A DNA stretch of 64,000 nt, from the NCBI GenBank assembly GCA_001449105.1, contig LNIY01000024.1, positions 43,719 to 107,718 of the forward strand, read 5' to 3'. The notes below the pieces were generated by a model. It worked only from the letters and a program-made list of their open reading frames with translations. It had not been told where the DNA came from and searched no databases. The stretch comes from Caulobacter vibrioides. GTDB taxonomy: Bacteria > Pseudomonadota > Alphaproteobacteria > Caulobacterales > Caulobacteraceae. This document shows positions 32,040 through 45,082 of the stretch, one piece after another. Position 1 is the first letter of the stretch. Each line of letters begins with the position of its first letter. Position numbers and translations under genes: made by a program.

Positions 32040-33350
32040 CTAGAGACCGAAGCAGGCCGCGCTCTCCAGCGCGCCGTTCTTGCCGGCCACCACGTTGCCG
32101 TTGAAGTCGGTGGCGACCGCGCTGACACGCAGGCCGCCGACGTTGTCGATCCCGTAGGCCTGATGATTGTCGAACGTGCCGGCGCCGGCCGGCGCCCCGG
32201 CCGTACAACCGACCAGCGCGACCATCGTCCCCGCCACCACGCGAACGCCGGACGCGACCCCGTGCGTCTGGTGCGAGTTGTTGAACAACGCCATCCCCGT
32301 GAGCGTGACATTGCACGCCCCGTCGATGTGCACCCCGTGCAGGGCGTGGGTATTGGACCGTCCGCCCGTCAGGCTGATCATGCTCGCATAGGGACCCAGA
32401 TAGATCCCCGACTTCATGACGCTGCCGGCGCAAAACAGGCCCGACACATTCATCGTATTCAGCACTTCGGCGTGAATGCCGTCCTCGGTGCTGTTCTCGA
32501 TCTCGAGATCCGACCCGATCACGAAGCTCGGAATATGGGGATAAGCCAACCCTGGCGTGTTGCTGGTGTAGATCGCGTGCTTCGAATTGAACAGCTGCAG
32601 GCGGTGGAAGTTGAACGTCTGCACGAACCCGTCCAACCAGATCAGGTCCACCGTGCCCGCCCTTTCGTTAGGCACGAGATTGCCGCCCAGGATGGTCGAT
32701 TTCATCTCCAGGACGTCGGACTTGTCCTGTTCGCCGTTTCGGGTAGCGCCGGTCCCATACCATTTCAGGCCATAGGCTCCGCGGATCGGCTGGGCGTCGA
32801 TGCAGTCGAAGGTGGTGTTTCCGGCCTGCCGGACATAGGCGAAGTTGTAGGCGCCCGCGACCAGGATGTCGCGGAAGACCATGTCCTGCGCCCAGTCCAC
32901 GGTCAGGAAGGTCCCTCCGGTCATGTCCGAACAGTAAAACCCCATTCCGCGCACGCCGCCGTTGGCCACGCGCGAGGTGACGCCAGCGAAGGTGATGCAG
33001 TCGTATCCGCCGCCCGAGAACACCAGGATCGCGCAACGCGGCCCGTCGCCGGCCAGCACCAGCGGCTTGCTGATCGGCGTCATGGCCGCGGTCATCCGGT
33101 ACTGGCCCGGCGGGAAGTACAGTTCGCGCGGAAAGGTCTGGCTATTGCACCAGGCGACGGCGGCGTTGATGGCGGCCGTATCGTCGGTGATGTTGTCGCC
33201 CTTGGCGCCGAAATCGGCGACGCTCACGCGTTCCAGGAGCTTCTGATCGAGCGGACGCTCCACGCCCTGGGCGATGCCCCGGTAGAGCAGGTTCGCAGTG
33301 GTGTCGAGCAATTGCCCGAGGTTGGCGAAAGCAGTAGCGATGACGCCCAT
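32040..33350 (-). CDS. Right-handed beta-helix protein, pectate lyase 3 superfamily
   Basis: 436 residues from ATG 33350 (AAGGGGAC upstream; a GTG at 33383 would add 11). The module starts SVADFGAKGDNITDDTAAIN near 43-62 with ELYFPPGQYRM at 78-88, the classical Pectate_lyase_3 opening found in phage tailspikes and GH28-like enzymes. About 300 residues of repetitive beta-helix follow (GVHIDGACNVTLTGMALF, GIHAEVLNTMNVSG). There is no signal peptide; residues 1-40 (MGVIATAFANLGQLLDTTANLL) may be an adaptor. Base composition appears lower in GC than flanking genes by eye. It could be a polysaccharide lyase or tailspike-like binding protein; no other phage genes are near. Confidence 0.83.
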   Translation of the reverse strand: MGVIATAFANLGQLLDTTANLLYRGIAQGVERPLDQKLLERVSVADFGAKGDNITDDTAAINAAVAWCNSQTFPRELYFPPGQYRMTAAMTPISKPLVLAGDGPRCAILVFSGGGYDCITFAGVTSRVANGGVRGMGFYCSDMTGGTFLTVDWAQDMVFRDILVAGAYNFAYVRQAGNTTFDCIDAQPIRGAYGLKWYGTGATRNGEQDKSDVLEMKSTILGGNLVPNERAGTVDLIWLDGFVQTFNFHRLQLFNSKHAIYTSNTPGLAYPHIPSFVIGSDLEIENSTEDGIHAEVLNTMNVSGLFCAGSVMKSGIYLGPYASMISLTGGRSNTHALHGVHIDGACNVTLTGMALFNNSHQTHGVASGVRVVAGTMVALVGCTAGAPAGAGTFDNHQAYGIDNVGGLRVSAVATDFNGNVVAGKNGALESAACFGL

Positions 33351-33554
33351 TTGGGTCCCCTTCGGGCACGCATCGAACGCCACACACTCGGCGCGACGGC
33401 CCGCCTCGCCCTATACGAGCACCAATTCCCGCTCAACCCATAAGCTGCAGGAGCTGCGCCCAGCGGTCATGGCCGATCGCCTTTCGCACCCAGCCCGCTG
33501 ACGCAACCAATCCCAGAGAGAGAGAGAGAGCGAGAAGGTCCGCGAAGAGCGTGG

Positions 33555-33701
33555 CTACTCTCCCGCGAGGATCTCGCCGTCGTCCTCTTCTTCCGACGGG
33601 CCGTACATCAGCCATTCGCTGTCGGGCCGGTCTTCGCCGCCGGCTCGCTCGGCCTGCATCATCAAGGCCAGCCAGCGCGTCCCCGTCATCCGCAACACCA
33701 T
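33555..33701 (-). CDS. Small hypothetical protein, 48 residues
   Basis: The frame is ATG 33701 to TAG 33555. GGAGG sits six bases before the ATG, a strong Shine-Dalgarno. The protein begins MVLRMTGTRWLALMMQAERAG and ends acidic, with GPSEEEDDGEILAGE. No family recognised and it is not HemP-like. A Fur-box-like palindrome lies 28 bases upstream, so iron control is possible. It could share a transcript with the beta-helix gene 205 bases downstream, but an AG dinucleotide run and no terminator lie between. The coding claim rests on the RBS and the acidic tail only. Confidence 0.5.
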   Translation of the reverse strand: MVLRMTGTRWLALMMQAERAGGEDRPDSEWLMYGPSEEEDDGEILAGE

Positions 33702-33720
33702 GATCGCCTCCAGGACTCAA

Positions 33721-33753
33721 GGTCGTTATTGAGATTGACTCGCAATAACGACC
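33721..33753. promoter_or_regulatory. Perfect 11-base inverted repeat containing a Fur-box-like core
   Basis: GGTCGTTATTG (33721-33731) and CAATAACGACC (33743-33753) are perfect inverted arms. The core TTGAGATTGACTCGCAA (33729-33745) resembles the TTGCGAATGATTCTCAA type of Fur box in reverse orientation. It stands in the promoter area of the 48-residue gene. Confidence 0.5.
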
Positions 33754-33837
33754 TGATCAAGACGATTTCGATGCGTAAGGTTCCCCGGGGCGCGCGGCAG
33801 CCGCCTTTTAGAAGCGCGTAGCCGCCGCAACTCCTTA

Positions 33838-34038
33838 TTAGAAGCGCGCGGTCGCCGCGCGACGGGCCATCAGCACGCGCTCGCGCCGGCGCGAGGCCTC
33901 GCGCTCCAGGTGGGGGGCAACCTCGGCCGCGCGGCGACGTTCCTCCGGGGTCCCGCTGACGTCCAGGCGGCGCACGTTGCTGAGCAGTTGGGCCAGCTCG
34001 GCGTCCTTCAGATTGGGGATACGGTCGATCAACGTCAT
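33838..34038 (-). CDS. Small basic protein of unknown function
   Basis: 66 residues from ATG 34038 (a GTG at 34044 would add two). It reads MTLIDRIPNLKDAELAQLL then NVRRLDVSGTPEERRRAAEV and ends in a basic run (REASRRRERVLMARRAATARF). All predicted helix, no signal or membrane segment. The first half with 'L.DR.PNL.D.EL..L' spacing suggests a helical protein-protein or nucleic-acid interaction module conserved in the group. It is divergent from the cold-shock gene. Just beyond its stop, 33806-33830 repeats the last bases of the gene (TTAGAAGCGCG), which looks like a tandem duplication of the 3' end. Confidence 0.7.
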   Translation of the reverse strand: MTLIDRIPNLKDAELAQLLSNVRRLDVSGTPEERRRAAEVAPHLEREASRRRERVLMARRAATARF

Positions 34039-34317
34039 GGCCACGTTCCACTCAATTCAGCAATGTTGATAACCACAACGCCCGAAGAGCTTCAAAGGTC
34101 ATGCTTGAGGGGCAAAAAATAAAATCCCGATATATCGCTTGCATGTAATTTAGCGACGGACTACAAGCATCGCATCGAATTCGCTGCCGCTCGATATGCT
34201 ATTCCATGCTTCTTTCATGAAGAAGCGCCGGGCCAGCCCTCCGACCTCCAACGAAATTGATCGCTTCCCGGCCCACGTCGTGAGGCGCCCTGCACTACGA
34301 TCTAAAGGACTACCCCA
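34039..34317. promoter_or_regulatory. AT-rich divergent intergenic region and cold-shock gene leader
   Basis: This 279-base stretch is the most AT-rich of the window (for example AAAAAATAAAATCCCGATATATC at about 34115-34136). It contains the perfect hairpin GCTTCTT-TCATG-AAGAAGC at 34208-34226, which would lie in a long 5' leader of the cold-shock mRNA. Long structured leaders are common in CspA-type genes and control translation with temperature. No peptide is encoded with a convincing RBS. Confidence 0.5.
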
Positions 34318-34527
34318 ATGGCTATCGGCACCGTGAAATGGTTCAACGGCACCAAGGGCTTCGGCTTCATCCAACCTGAAGACGGCGGCAACGACGTCTT
34401 CGTTCACATCTCGGCCGTCGAGCGCGCCGGCATGACCTCGCTGAACGAAGGCCAGAAGGTCAGCTACGAGCTGGAACAAGACCGCCGCAGCGGCAAGGTC
34501 TCGGCCGGCCAGCTGCAGTCGGCCTAA
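34318..34527 (+). CDS. Cold-shock domain protein
   Basis: 69 residues, single-domain CspA type. RNP1 KGFGFIQ at 13-19 and RNP2 DVFVHISAV at 28-36 are intact, with the start [15 protein letters not shown] usual for the family. It is an RNA chaperone that melts mRNA structure, induced by cold or at stationary phase. It is transcribed alone from the AT-rich leader and ends at the strong terminator at 34552. Several paralogues are usual in Caulobacter, so a letter cannot be assigned. Confidence 0.95.
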   Translation: MAIGTVKWFNGTKGFGFIQPEDGGNDVFVHISAVERAGMTSLNEGQKVSYELEQDRRSGKVSAGQLQSA

Positions 34528-34551
34528 AAGCCGCGCTGTCCAAGCGACCCG

Positions 34552-34580
34552 AACGGGCCGGCCTAGCGCCGGCCCGTTTT
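34552..34580 (+). terminator. Rho-independent terminator of the cold-shock gene
   Basis: Stem ACGGGCCGGC (34553-34562) pairs with GCCGGCCCGT (34568-34577) across a five-base loop, followed by TTTT GCG TTTT. Confidence 0.85.
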
Positions 34581-34676
34581 GCGTTTTCGGACCCTGTTTT
34601 GTTCGAGCGCGCCATTGGGTGGACGCCGCCCGCCGCCAGGCCTAGGTTCGCGCCGTTCGATCACCTCCGGCCCCTC

Positions 34677-35861
34677 ATGCGTCCGATCCGCCTCGCCCTC
34701 GCCGCCCTCGCCCTGATGGCCCTGACCGCCTGCGGCTCGGTCTCGCGCGACGCCTTCAAGGCCAGCGACCTGGCCGGCCCGCCGCCGTCGGGCCTGTCGG
34801 ACATCCGCTTCAACGCCAGCGACAGCGCCGCCGGCATCCGCTTCGCCGACGCCGCCCGCAACCGCGCCCGCCACCAGAAGACCTTCGACGTCCTGGCCCT
34901 GTCGGGCGGCGGCTCCAACGGGGCCTATGGCGCGGGCGTCATCACCGGCTGGACCAAGAGCGGCGAGCGGCCCGAGTTCGACATCGTCACCGGGGTCTCC
35001 ACCGGCGCCCTCACCGCCCCCTTCGCCTTCCTGGGCCCCACCTGGGACGAACGCCTGGCCGAGGTCTACACCGGCGACGCCGTCGACCGGATCCTGCAGC
35101 CGCGGGGCCTGGGCGTGCTCTTCCATCCCAGCTTCTACGACAGCCGCGCCCTGAGCGGCCTGGTCGACAAGTACGCCGACGCCAACATGATGCAGGCCAT
35201 CGCCGCCGAGCACGCCCGCGGCCGCCGCCTGCTGATCGCCACCACCAACCTCGACACCGAGGAGACGGTGATCTGGGACATGGGCGCCATCGCCTCCAAG
35301 GGCGACGAGGCCTCTCGCGAGCTGTTCCGCGACGTGCTGGTGGCCTCGGCCAGCATTCCCGGCGTCTTCCCGCCCGCCCTGATCCAGGTCGAGGGCCACG
35401 GCCGGCGGCTGTCGGAGATGCACGTCGACGGCGGGGTGACCATCCCGTTCTTCGTCGCGCCCGAGTCGCTGCTGCTGTGGACCGCCGAGCGCGGCACGGC
35501 CAAGCCCGGCCGGATCTTCGTCGTCGTCAACGGCCAGGTCGGCGGCGTCTTCGGCTTCACCAAGGGCGGCGCCCTGTCGATCGTCGGCCGCTCATGGCAG
35601 ACCATGAGCAAGTCGCTGATCCGCACCCACCTGGCCGCCAGCGCCAGCTTCGCCCAGCGTAACGGCGGACAGCTGTTCTACAGCGCCATTCCCGACGCCG
35701 CCGAAGCCGACACCTCGGGCCTCGACTTCGCCGCCGCCAACCGCAAGGCCCTTTTCCGCATGGGCTACGACCGCGCCGTCGCCGGCTGGGCCTGGAGCGT
35801 CGCGGCCGCCCCCGCCGAGCCCCCTGTCGTACCCGCGCCGCCGGCCAAGACCGGCCGCTAA
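34677..35861 (+). CDS. Patatin-like phospholipase, lipoprotein
   Basis: 394 residues from ATG 34677. The signal RLALAALALMALTAC has lipobox LTAC at Cys19, so the protein is lipid-anchored. The patatin hydrolase domain has oxyanion loop GGGSNGAYGAG (77-87), nucleophile Ser108 in GVSTG, and MHVDGGVTIPF with the catalytic Asp near 248. Expected reaction is acyl-ester cleavage of phospholipids or similar lipids in the periplasm or outer membrane. The C-terminal 20 residues are Pro/Ala-rich. It is monocistronic, starting 97 bases after the cold-shock terminator. Confidence 0.92.
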   Translation: MRPIRLALAALALMALTACGSVSRDAFKASDLAGPPPSGLSDIRFNASDSAAGIRFADAARNRARHQKTFDVLALSGGGSNGAYGAGVITGWTKSGERPEFDIVTGVSTGALTAPFAFLGPTWDERLAEVYTGDAVDRILQPRGLGVLFHPSFYDSRALSGLVDKYADANMMQAIAAEHARGRRLLIATTNLDTEETVIWDMGAIASKGDEASRELFRDVLVASASIPGVFPPALIQVEGHGRRLSEMHVDGGVTIPFFVAPESLLLWTAERGTAKPGRIFVVVNGQVGGVFGFTKGGALSIVGRSWQTMSKSLIRTHLAASASFAQRNGGQLFYSAIPDAAEADTSGLDFAAANRKALFRMGYDRAVAGWAWSVAAAPAEPPVVPAPPAKTGR

Positions 35862-36018
35862 GCCACACCGCTAACAGCGCTTTTCCAGACTCGCGGGGTT
35901 TGGGCCGACTCTGGGGTTGCGCCGACCTGACTCCGTCTCTAAAGGGGCGGCTTAACCTGCAAGATGGTCGACAGCGGGCGCGCGGATGTGCGCGACCGTG
36001 TCTTTGCGCGAGTTAGCC

Positions 36019-39312
<3,294 letters not shown>

Positions 39313-39340
39313 GCAGCGCTCGTCCTTCGAGACAAAAGAA

Positions 39341-39369
39341 GCCGCCCGGAGCCATCCGGGCGGCTTTTT
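39341..39369 (+). terminator. Rho-independent terminator of carB
   Basis: GCCGCCCGG (39341-39349) pairs with CCGGGCGGC (39356-39364) over a six-base loop, followed by TTTTT. Confidence 0.9.
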
Positions 39370-39384
39370 CGTTGGGAGCTCTCA

Positions 39385-39682
39385 AAGACCCTCTCCAGGA
39401 GGGAGAGGGAGGGGCCCAGGCGACAGCCTGGGAGGGTGAGGGGTTACGAGGTCAGCCGGCCGTCCCCACTCCGTAAAATCCCCGCGAAAGCGGGGACCCA
39501 GGTGTTTTATCGTCGAGCACCACGCGTTTCAGAAAAAGCCTGGGTCCCCGCTTTCGCGGGGATTTTACGGAAGGTGGGAGCATTCATGAGGATCCTCCCC
39601 CAGAGGGGGAGGATTTATCAGCGCCAGATGCTCCCCTCTGGGGGAGCTGTCGCGGAGCGACTGAGGGGGCCGCCGAAGGCGG
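39385..39682. repeat. Cluster of intergenic inverted repeats after carB
   Basis: Three elements occur in succession. 39388-39440 has arms of GGAGGGAGAGGG/AGGGTGAGGGG type. 39471-39502 and 39539-39570 are perfect 32-base inverted arms (core CCGTAAAATCCCCGCGAAAG). 39598-39682 holds a CTCCCCCAGAGGGGGAGGA hairpin and then the 56-base unit 39627-39682, which recurs at 48855 with few differences. No gene is visible. Confidence 0.85.
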
Positions 39683-40161
39683 CTACGGCCCTCAAAACCC
39701 AAAGAAACGCCCCTTCTCGCCCTCTCCATCTTGACACAGGCGTCACCCACGGCCATTTGCCGACTCAAGGATTTGCCACGCAGCTGATTTGACATCGATC
39801 GGGCCGCCAACGCACAGCGCGCGCCCTGCTTGAAACAGGATGTCATCCTCGCAGCGACAGGTCCCAGCGGTCGTCGGTCCGAAAGATCGACGTTCATGAA
39901 CGCCGCGCTCGAAGCCGCCGCCCTCCGCCCTCTTTGCGCGGAGCGTTACCCCGTGGCTCTTCGTGCGTTAGTTCACAGAACGTCGAAAATTTTTTCGCTG
40001 ATCCTGCTGGTCACCTGGAGCGCCTGCGCAGCGGGGTCCTAACCCTTGAGGAAGCAGTCGACGGCCCGAACTCGCGAGGATCCGCGGAAGGCCGAAGACA
40101 TGTTGAGGCATTCTCGGCCCGTCTCTCTCGCAAGGAGCCGGCGCCGATTTCGGAGAGCTTG
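39683..40161. promoter_or_regulatory. Promoter and leader region of rpoD
   Basis: About 480 bases without a convincing gene. TTGACA occurs at 39731-39736 and 39789-39794, but no well-placed -10 partner is evident. The region presumably holds the rpoD promoters; in Caulobacter rpoD has heat-shock-responsive control, which I cannot locate here. A 48-codon ATG frame at 39896 has no RBS. Confidence 0.4.
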
Positions 40162-42117
<1,956 letters not shown>

Positions 42118-42140
42118 TCGGCCGAGGGCTGAACAAGACG

Positions 42141-42175
42141 AAGGCGGCGCCCGCAAGGACGCCGCCTTTTCTTTT
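42141..42175 (+). terminator. Rho-independent terminator of rpoD
   Basis: AAGGCGGCG (42141-42149) pairs with CGCCGCCTT (42160-42168), then TT CTTTT. Confidence 0.9.
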
Positions 42176-42222
42176 GGGGCGGGGCGGCCGAAGCCGCCCC
42201 GGGATCGACGGAGCGAGCCGGC

Positions 42223-43086
42223 TCAGTTGTTGCCGGTCTTGACGTCGGCCGAGCCGGCGCCGTTGGCCGAACCGGAGACGCCGCTGCGCGAGGCCGAGCC
42301 CGACAGGCCCAGCGAGCCGGACTGGCCCGTCGAACCCTTGCTGGTCGAGGCGCCGGACGAGCCCGAACCGTTGGCCGAGCCCGAGGCGCCGTCGCGGCTG
42401 ACCGAGCCCGCGCCGCTCAACGCGCCGTCGCCGGTCGCATTGGTCGAGGCGGCCGCGTCGCGGGCCGAGCCGGCGGCGTTGCGGGCTGCGCCGGTCGCCC
42501 GGCCGGCCGCACCCGCGGCCCGGTCACGCGCCGAGGCGGCGGCGCCCTGCGCCCGCGCGCCGGCGTTCGAGGCCGTCCCCGAAACGGTCGAGGTCAGGCC
42601 GCTGGTGTCCGGGGCCGAGATCGTCCCTGCGCCGGAGCCCGAACCCGAGCCGGCCAGGGCGCCGCTCAGCTGGCCGGCGGTCGCCGAGGCCGCGCCGGAG
42701 CCCGAACCTTCGGCCGAACCGCCGGCCTTGGCGCTCGAAGCGGCGTTGCGGGCCGTGCCCACCGCGCCTTCGGCGGCGCCGCGCGTACGGCCGGCGGCGT
42801 CGCGGGCCTTGCCGCGGACGCTCGACGTGGTCTCGCCGGCCCGGTCGCGGACGCGGCTGGTCGCGCCGCGAACGCCTGAGCCCAGGCCGCTGGCGTCGGG
42901 CGAGGTCAGGCCTCCGCCCAGGCCGCCGGCGCCGCCGAGCTGGCCGCCCAGCCCGCCCGCGCCGCCCGTGAGGCCGCCGGTCAGACCGCCGCCGCCCGAG
43001 CCGCCCAGGATCTGGGCCTGGGCCAGGGGCGCGGTCAGCAGGACAGCGGCCGAAGCGGCGGTGACGAGGAACGAAATCTTGCGCAT
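42223..43086 (-). CDS. Secreted Ser/Gly/Ala-rich low-complexity protein
   Basis: 287 residues from ATG 43086, AAGGAG eight bases upstream. Signal peptide MRKISFLVTAASAAVLL, cleaved near AQAQ. The mature chain is low-complexity: Gly-rich 27-62 (GGLTGGAGGLGGQLG), then alternating 'ARDAAGRTRGAAEGA' and 'GSGSGAAS' units, containing AGRATGAARNAAGSARDAA near 215, and a Ser/Gly tail to residue 287. No Cys. Such chains are usually intrinsically disordered or fibrous. It is 100 bases downstream of the subtilase gene on the same strand. Nothing identifies a family, so I call it a repetitive secreted protein. Confidence 0.8.
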   Translation of the reverse strand: MRKISFLVTAASAAVLLTAPLAQAQILGGSGGGGLTGGLTGGAGGLGGQLGGAGGLGGGLTSPDASGLGSGVRGATSRVRDRAGETTSSVRGKARDAAGRTRGAAEGAVGTARNAASSAKAGGSAEGSGSGAASATAGQLSGALAGSGSGSGAGTISAPDTSGLTSTVSGTASNAGARAQGAAASARDRAAGAAGRATGAARNAAGSARDAAASTNATGDGALSGAGSVSRDGASGSANGSGSSGASTSKGSTGQSGSLGLSGSASRSGVSGSANGAGSADVKTGNN

Positions 43087-43186
43087 GGGACGTCTCCTTG
43101 AAGGGTCATTCTCGTGGGGCGTCTTTTCGCCTCCTGACCCGTCCAACGACGCCGCTTCCGGCTTTCTTCCATCGCCGCGAACTTTT

Positions 43187-44455
43187 TCAGCGAGCCGCGT
43201 CGACCTGCCCCGCGCCGAACGTCCTGTCGGGCCCCGGCGGCCCCAGGTCCCTGGCCTGCCGCCCCAGCGCGGCGACCGCCGCCCGGGCCTTGGCCGGATC
43301 CGGCGCCGCGGTCAGGCGGGCCAGCCGCCCGGCCACCACGGGCGCGGCGAACGAGGTGCCCCGCAGGCTGGCCCTGCGTCCGCCGGGCGCCGCCGCCCTC
43401 ACCCCCGCGGCCAGGGCCGCGAACGCCACCTGGCCGTTGGCGCCGGCCTCGGGCAGCGCCCTGCCCTTGCCGTCCACGCCGGTGACCGCCACCACGCCTG
43501 GATAGGAGGCCGGATAGAGCGGCGGCGCGGCCGGACCGTCGTTGCCCACGGCCGCCACCACCAGCACGCCCTGCCCGACCAGCGCCTTCACCGCCGCCCG
43601 CAGCGCGCCGTTGTCCGGGCCCACCAGGCTGACATTGACCACCGGGACCTTGGCCGCGCTCATCCACGAGAGCGCTCCGACGATCGCCGAGGCCGAGCCG
43701 CCGGTCGCTCCCGCGCCATAGACGTCGGCCGCCAGCAGCCGCGCGCCGGGTCCGGCCGCGCCATAGTCCCGCGCCGCGATCAGCGAGGCGGCCGCCGTGC
43801 CGTGCGCCCCGGCCTTGGGCGCGCCCTTGGCAAAGCCGCGCTGCTCGATGGCGACGCCGCGAAAGTCCGGATGCCCCGTATCGACGCCGCCGTCGACCAG
43901 CCCCACCCGCACGCCGTTCGCGCCGCCGACGGCCGGAGCCGCCGCGACATGGCCGGCCATCGCAAACACCCCGGCGCCGGCATAGATGTGATTGAAATCG
44001 TAGTCGCCGGACGGATCCAGCGCCCGCAGGCGTCGCACCGCCTCGCGGGCGTCCATGCCGCGCGGCGGCGTCAGCGTCACCAGCTCGATGCCGAGATCGC
44101 CGGCCCGTTCCCGCCGCGCCTCGACGAAGCCGGCGGCCAGGGCGCGCTGGAGGGCCTCGGGACGGGGCGAGACGGCCAGCACCTCGCCGCGTACGACCGG
44201 CCGCCCCTGGTCGTCGGGCTCCAGCACACGGGGATTGGCGCGCAGAAGGGCCTTGAGCCGCTCGAGCCCGGCCAGGTCGCGCACGCCCTGCGTGGTCCGC
44301 GTCGTCAGCTCATCGGTCCCGTCGACCACGTCCGAGACCACCGGCAGCCGGTTGGGCAGCGACGGCAGCCCGCCCGGCAGAAGCTGGGCGTCCGCCGCCG
44401 GCGCGAGGGCCAGGACGCAGGCCGCGACGACCAGGGCGTGGACTTTCTTCCGCAA
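43187..44455 (-). CDS. Subtilisin-like (S8) serine protease
   Basis: 422 residues from a TTG 44455 preceded by GGAG at proper spacing. Signal peptide ALVVAACVLALAPAADA. An inhibitory pro-region occupies roughly 25-170. The catalytic triad is complete: Asp188 (GLVDGGVDTGHPDF), His218 (AHGTAAAS) and Ser368 (GTSFAAP), with oxyanion Asn305 (AVGNDGPA). It is a compact family member with no C-terminal extension and would act outside the cytoplasm. It is divergent from an ECF sigma gene, and the secreted low-complexity protein downstream is a candidate co-regulated product or substrate. Confidence 0.93.
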   Translation of the reverse strand: MRKKVHALVVAACVLALAPAADAQLLPGGLPSLPNRLPVVSDVVDGTDELTTRTTQGVRDLAGLERLKALLRANPRVLEPDDQGRPVVRGEVLAVSPRPEALQRALAAGFVEARRERAGDLGIELVTLTPPRGMDAREAVRRLRALDPSGDYDFNHIYAGAGVFAMAGHVAAAPAVGGANGVRVGLVDGGVDTGHPDFRGVAIEQRGFAKGAPKAGAHGTAAASLIAARDYGAAGPGARLLAADVYGAGATGGSASAIVGALSWMSAAKVPVVNVSLVGPDNGALRAAVKALVGQGVLVVAAVGNDGPAAPPLYPASYPGVVAVTGVDGKGRALPEAGANGQVAFAALAAGVRAAAPGGRRASLRGTSFAAPVVAGRLARLTAAPDPAKARAAVAALGRQARDLGPPGPDRTFGAGQVDAAR

Positions 44456-44581
44456 CGCGATCTCCGAAACTTGCCGCGCGAGAACGATGGCCGGAACCCG
44501 CGCGGAGTGGAATAATTATCCGGTTCATGGATTAAACGCCGGAAGCGGCGCGTTTCTTCCCTTAGGCGACGTAGGCGGACC

Positions 44582-45082
44582 TTGGATTCGTTTCAAAAGG
44601 ACATGCTGGACCTGCTGCCGCGGCTTCGCCGCATGGCGCGGGTGCTGACCCGGGACCCCGCCGACGCCGACGACCTGACGCAGCTGACCGTGGAGCGCGC
44701 CCTGGCGCGCCGCGACCAGTGGCGGGAAGGCACGCGTCAAGACAGCTGGATGTTTCGGATCATGCGCAACGCCTGGATCGATGAAAGCAGAAGCCGCGCC
44801 AGGCGCGGCCGCGTGCTGGCGCCGCCCGAAGCGGGCGTGCACGCCGCCGATCCGGCCGCGCCGTCGCTGGACGGACGCCTGGCCCTGACCGCCGTCGAGG
44901 CGGCGCTGGAGGCCCTGCCCGAGGACCAGCGGATCGCCGTGGCCCTGGTGCTGATCGAGGGTCTGTCCTACCAGGAAGCCGCCGACAGTCTCGACATCCC
45001 GATGGGAACCCTCACCAGCCGCCTCGCGCGCGGCCGCACGGCCCTGCAGGCCGCACTGATCGACCAAGGAGCCAGGCCATGA
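44582..45082 (+). CDS. ECF-type RNA polymerase sigma factor
   Basis: 166 residues from TTG 44582 (an ATG at 44603 also fits). Region 2 shows LPRLRRMARVLTRDPADADDLTQLTVERAL; region 4 has LPEDQRIAVALVLIEGLSYQEAAD and then MGTLTSRLARGRTALQ. The two domains together with the short linker make a minimal ECF factor. Its ATGA overlap with the anti-sigma gene shows co-regulation. The intergenic gap to the S8 protease (126 bases) holds AACTTG and GGAACCC, but no pair at ECF spacing that I would call a promoter. Likely targets are the protease or envelope genes here; class is undetermined. Confidence 0.93.
   Translation: MDSFQKDMLDLLPRLRRMARVLTRDPADADDLTQLTVERALARRDQWREGTRQDSWMFRIMRNAWIDESRSRARRGRVLAPPEAGVHAADPAAPSLDGRLALTAVEAALEALPEDQRIAVALVLIEGLSYQEAADSLDIPMGTLTSRLARGRTALQAALIDQGARP

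Noticed and set aside
33433..33720. 95-codon minus-strand frame over the Fur-like site
   Set aside because: Overlaps the better supported 48-residue gene in another frame and starts inside its promoter area; Arg-rich nonsense-like sequence.
39896..40042. 48-codon frame in the rpoD leader
   Set aside because: No Shine-Dalgarno and no sign of conservation; the sequence is ordinary leader DNA.
44456..44581. ECF or EcfG-type promoter (GGAAC at 44492) before the sigma gene
   Set aside because: No -10 partner at 16-17 bases; a single GGAAC is expected by chance.
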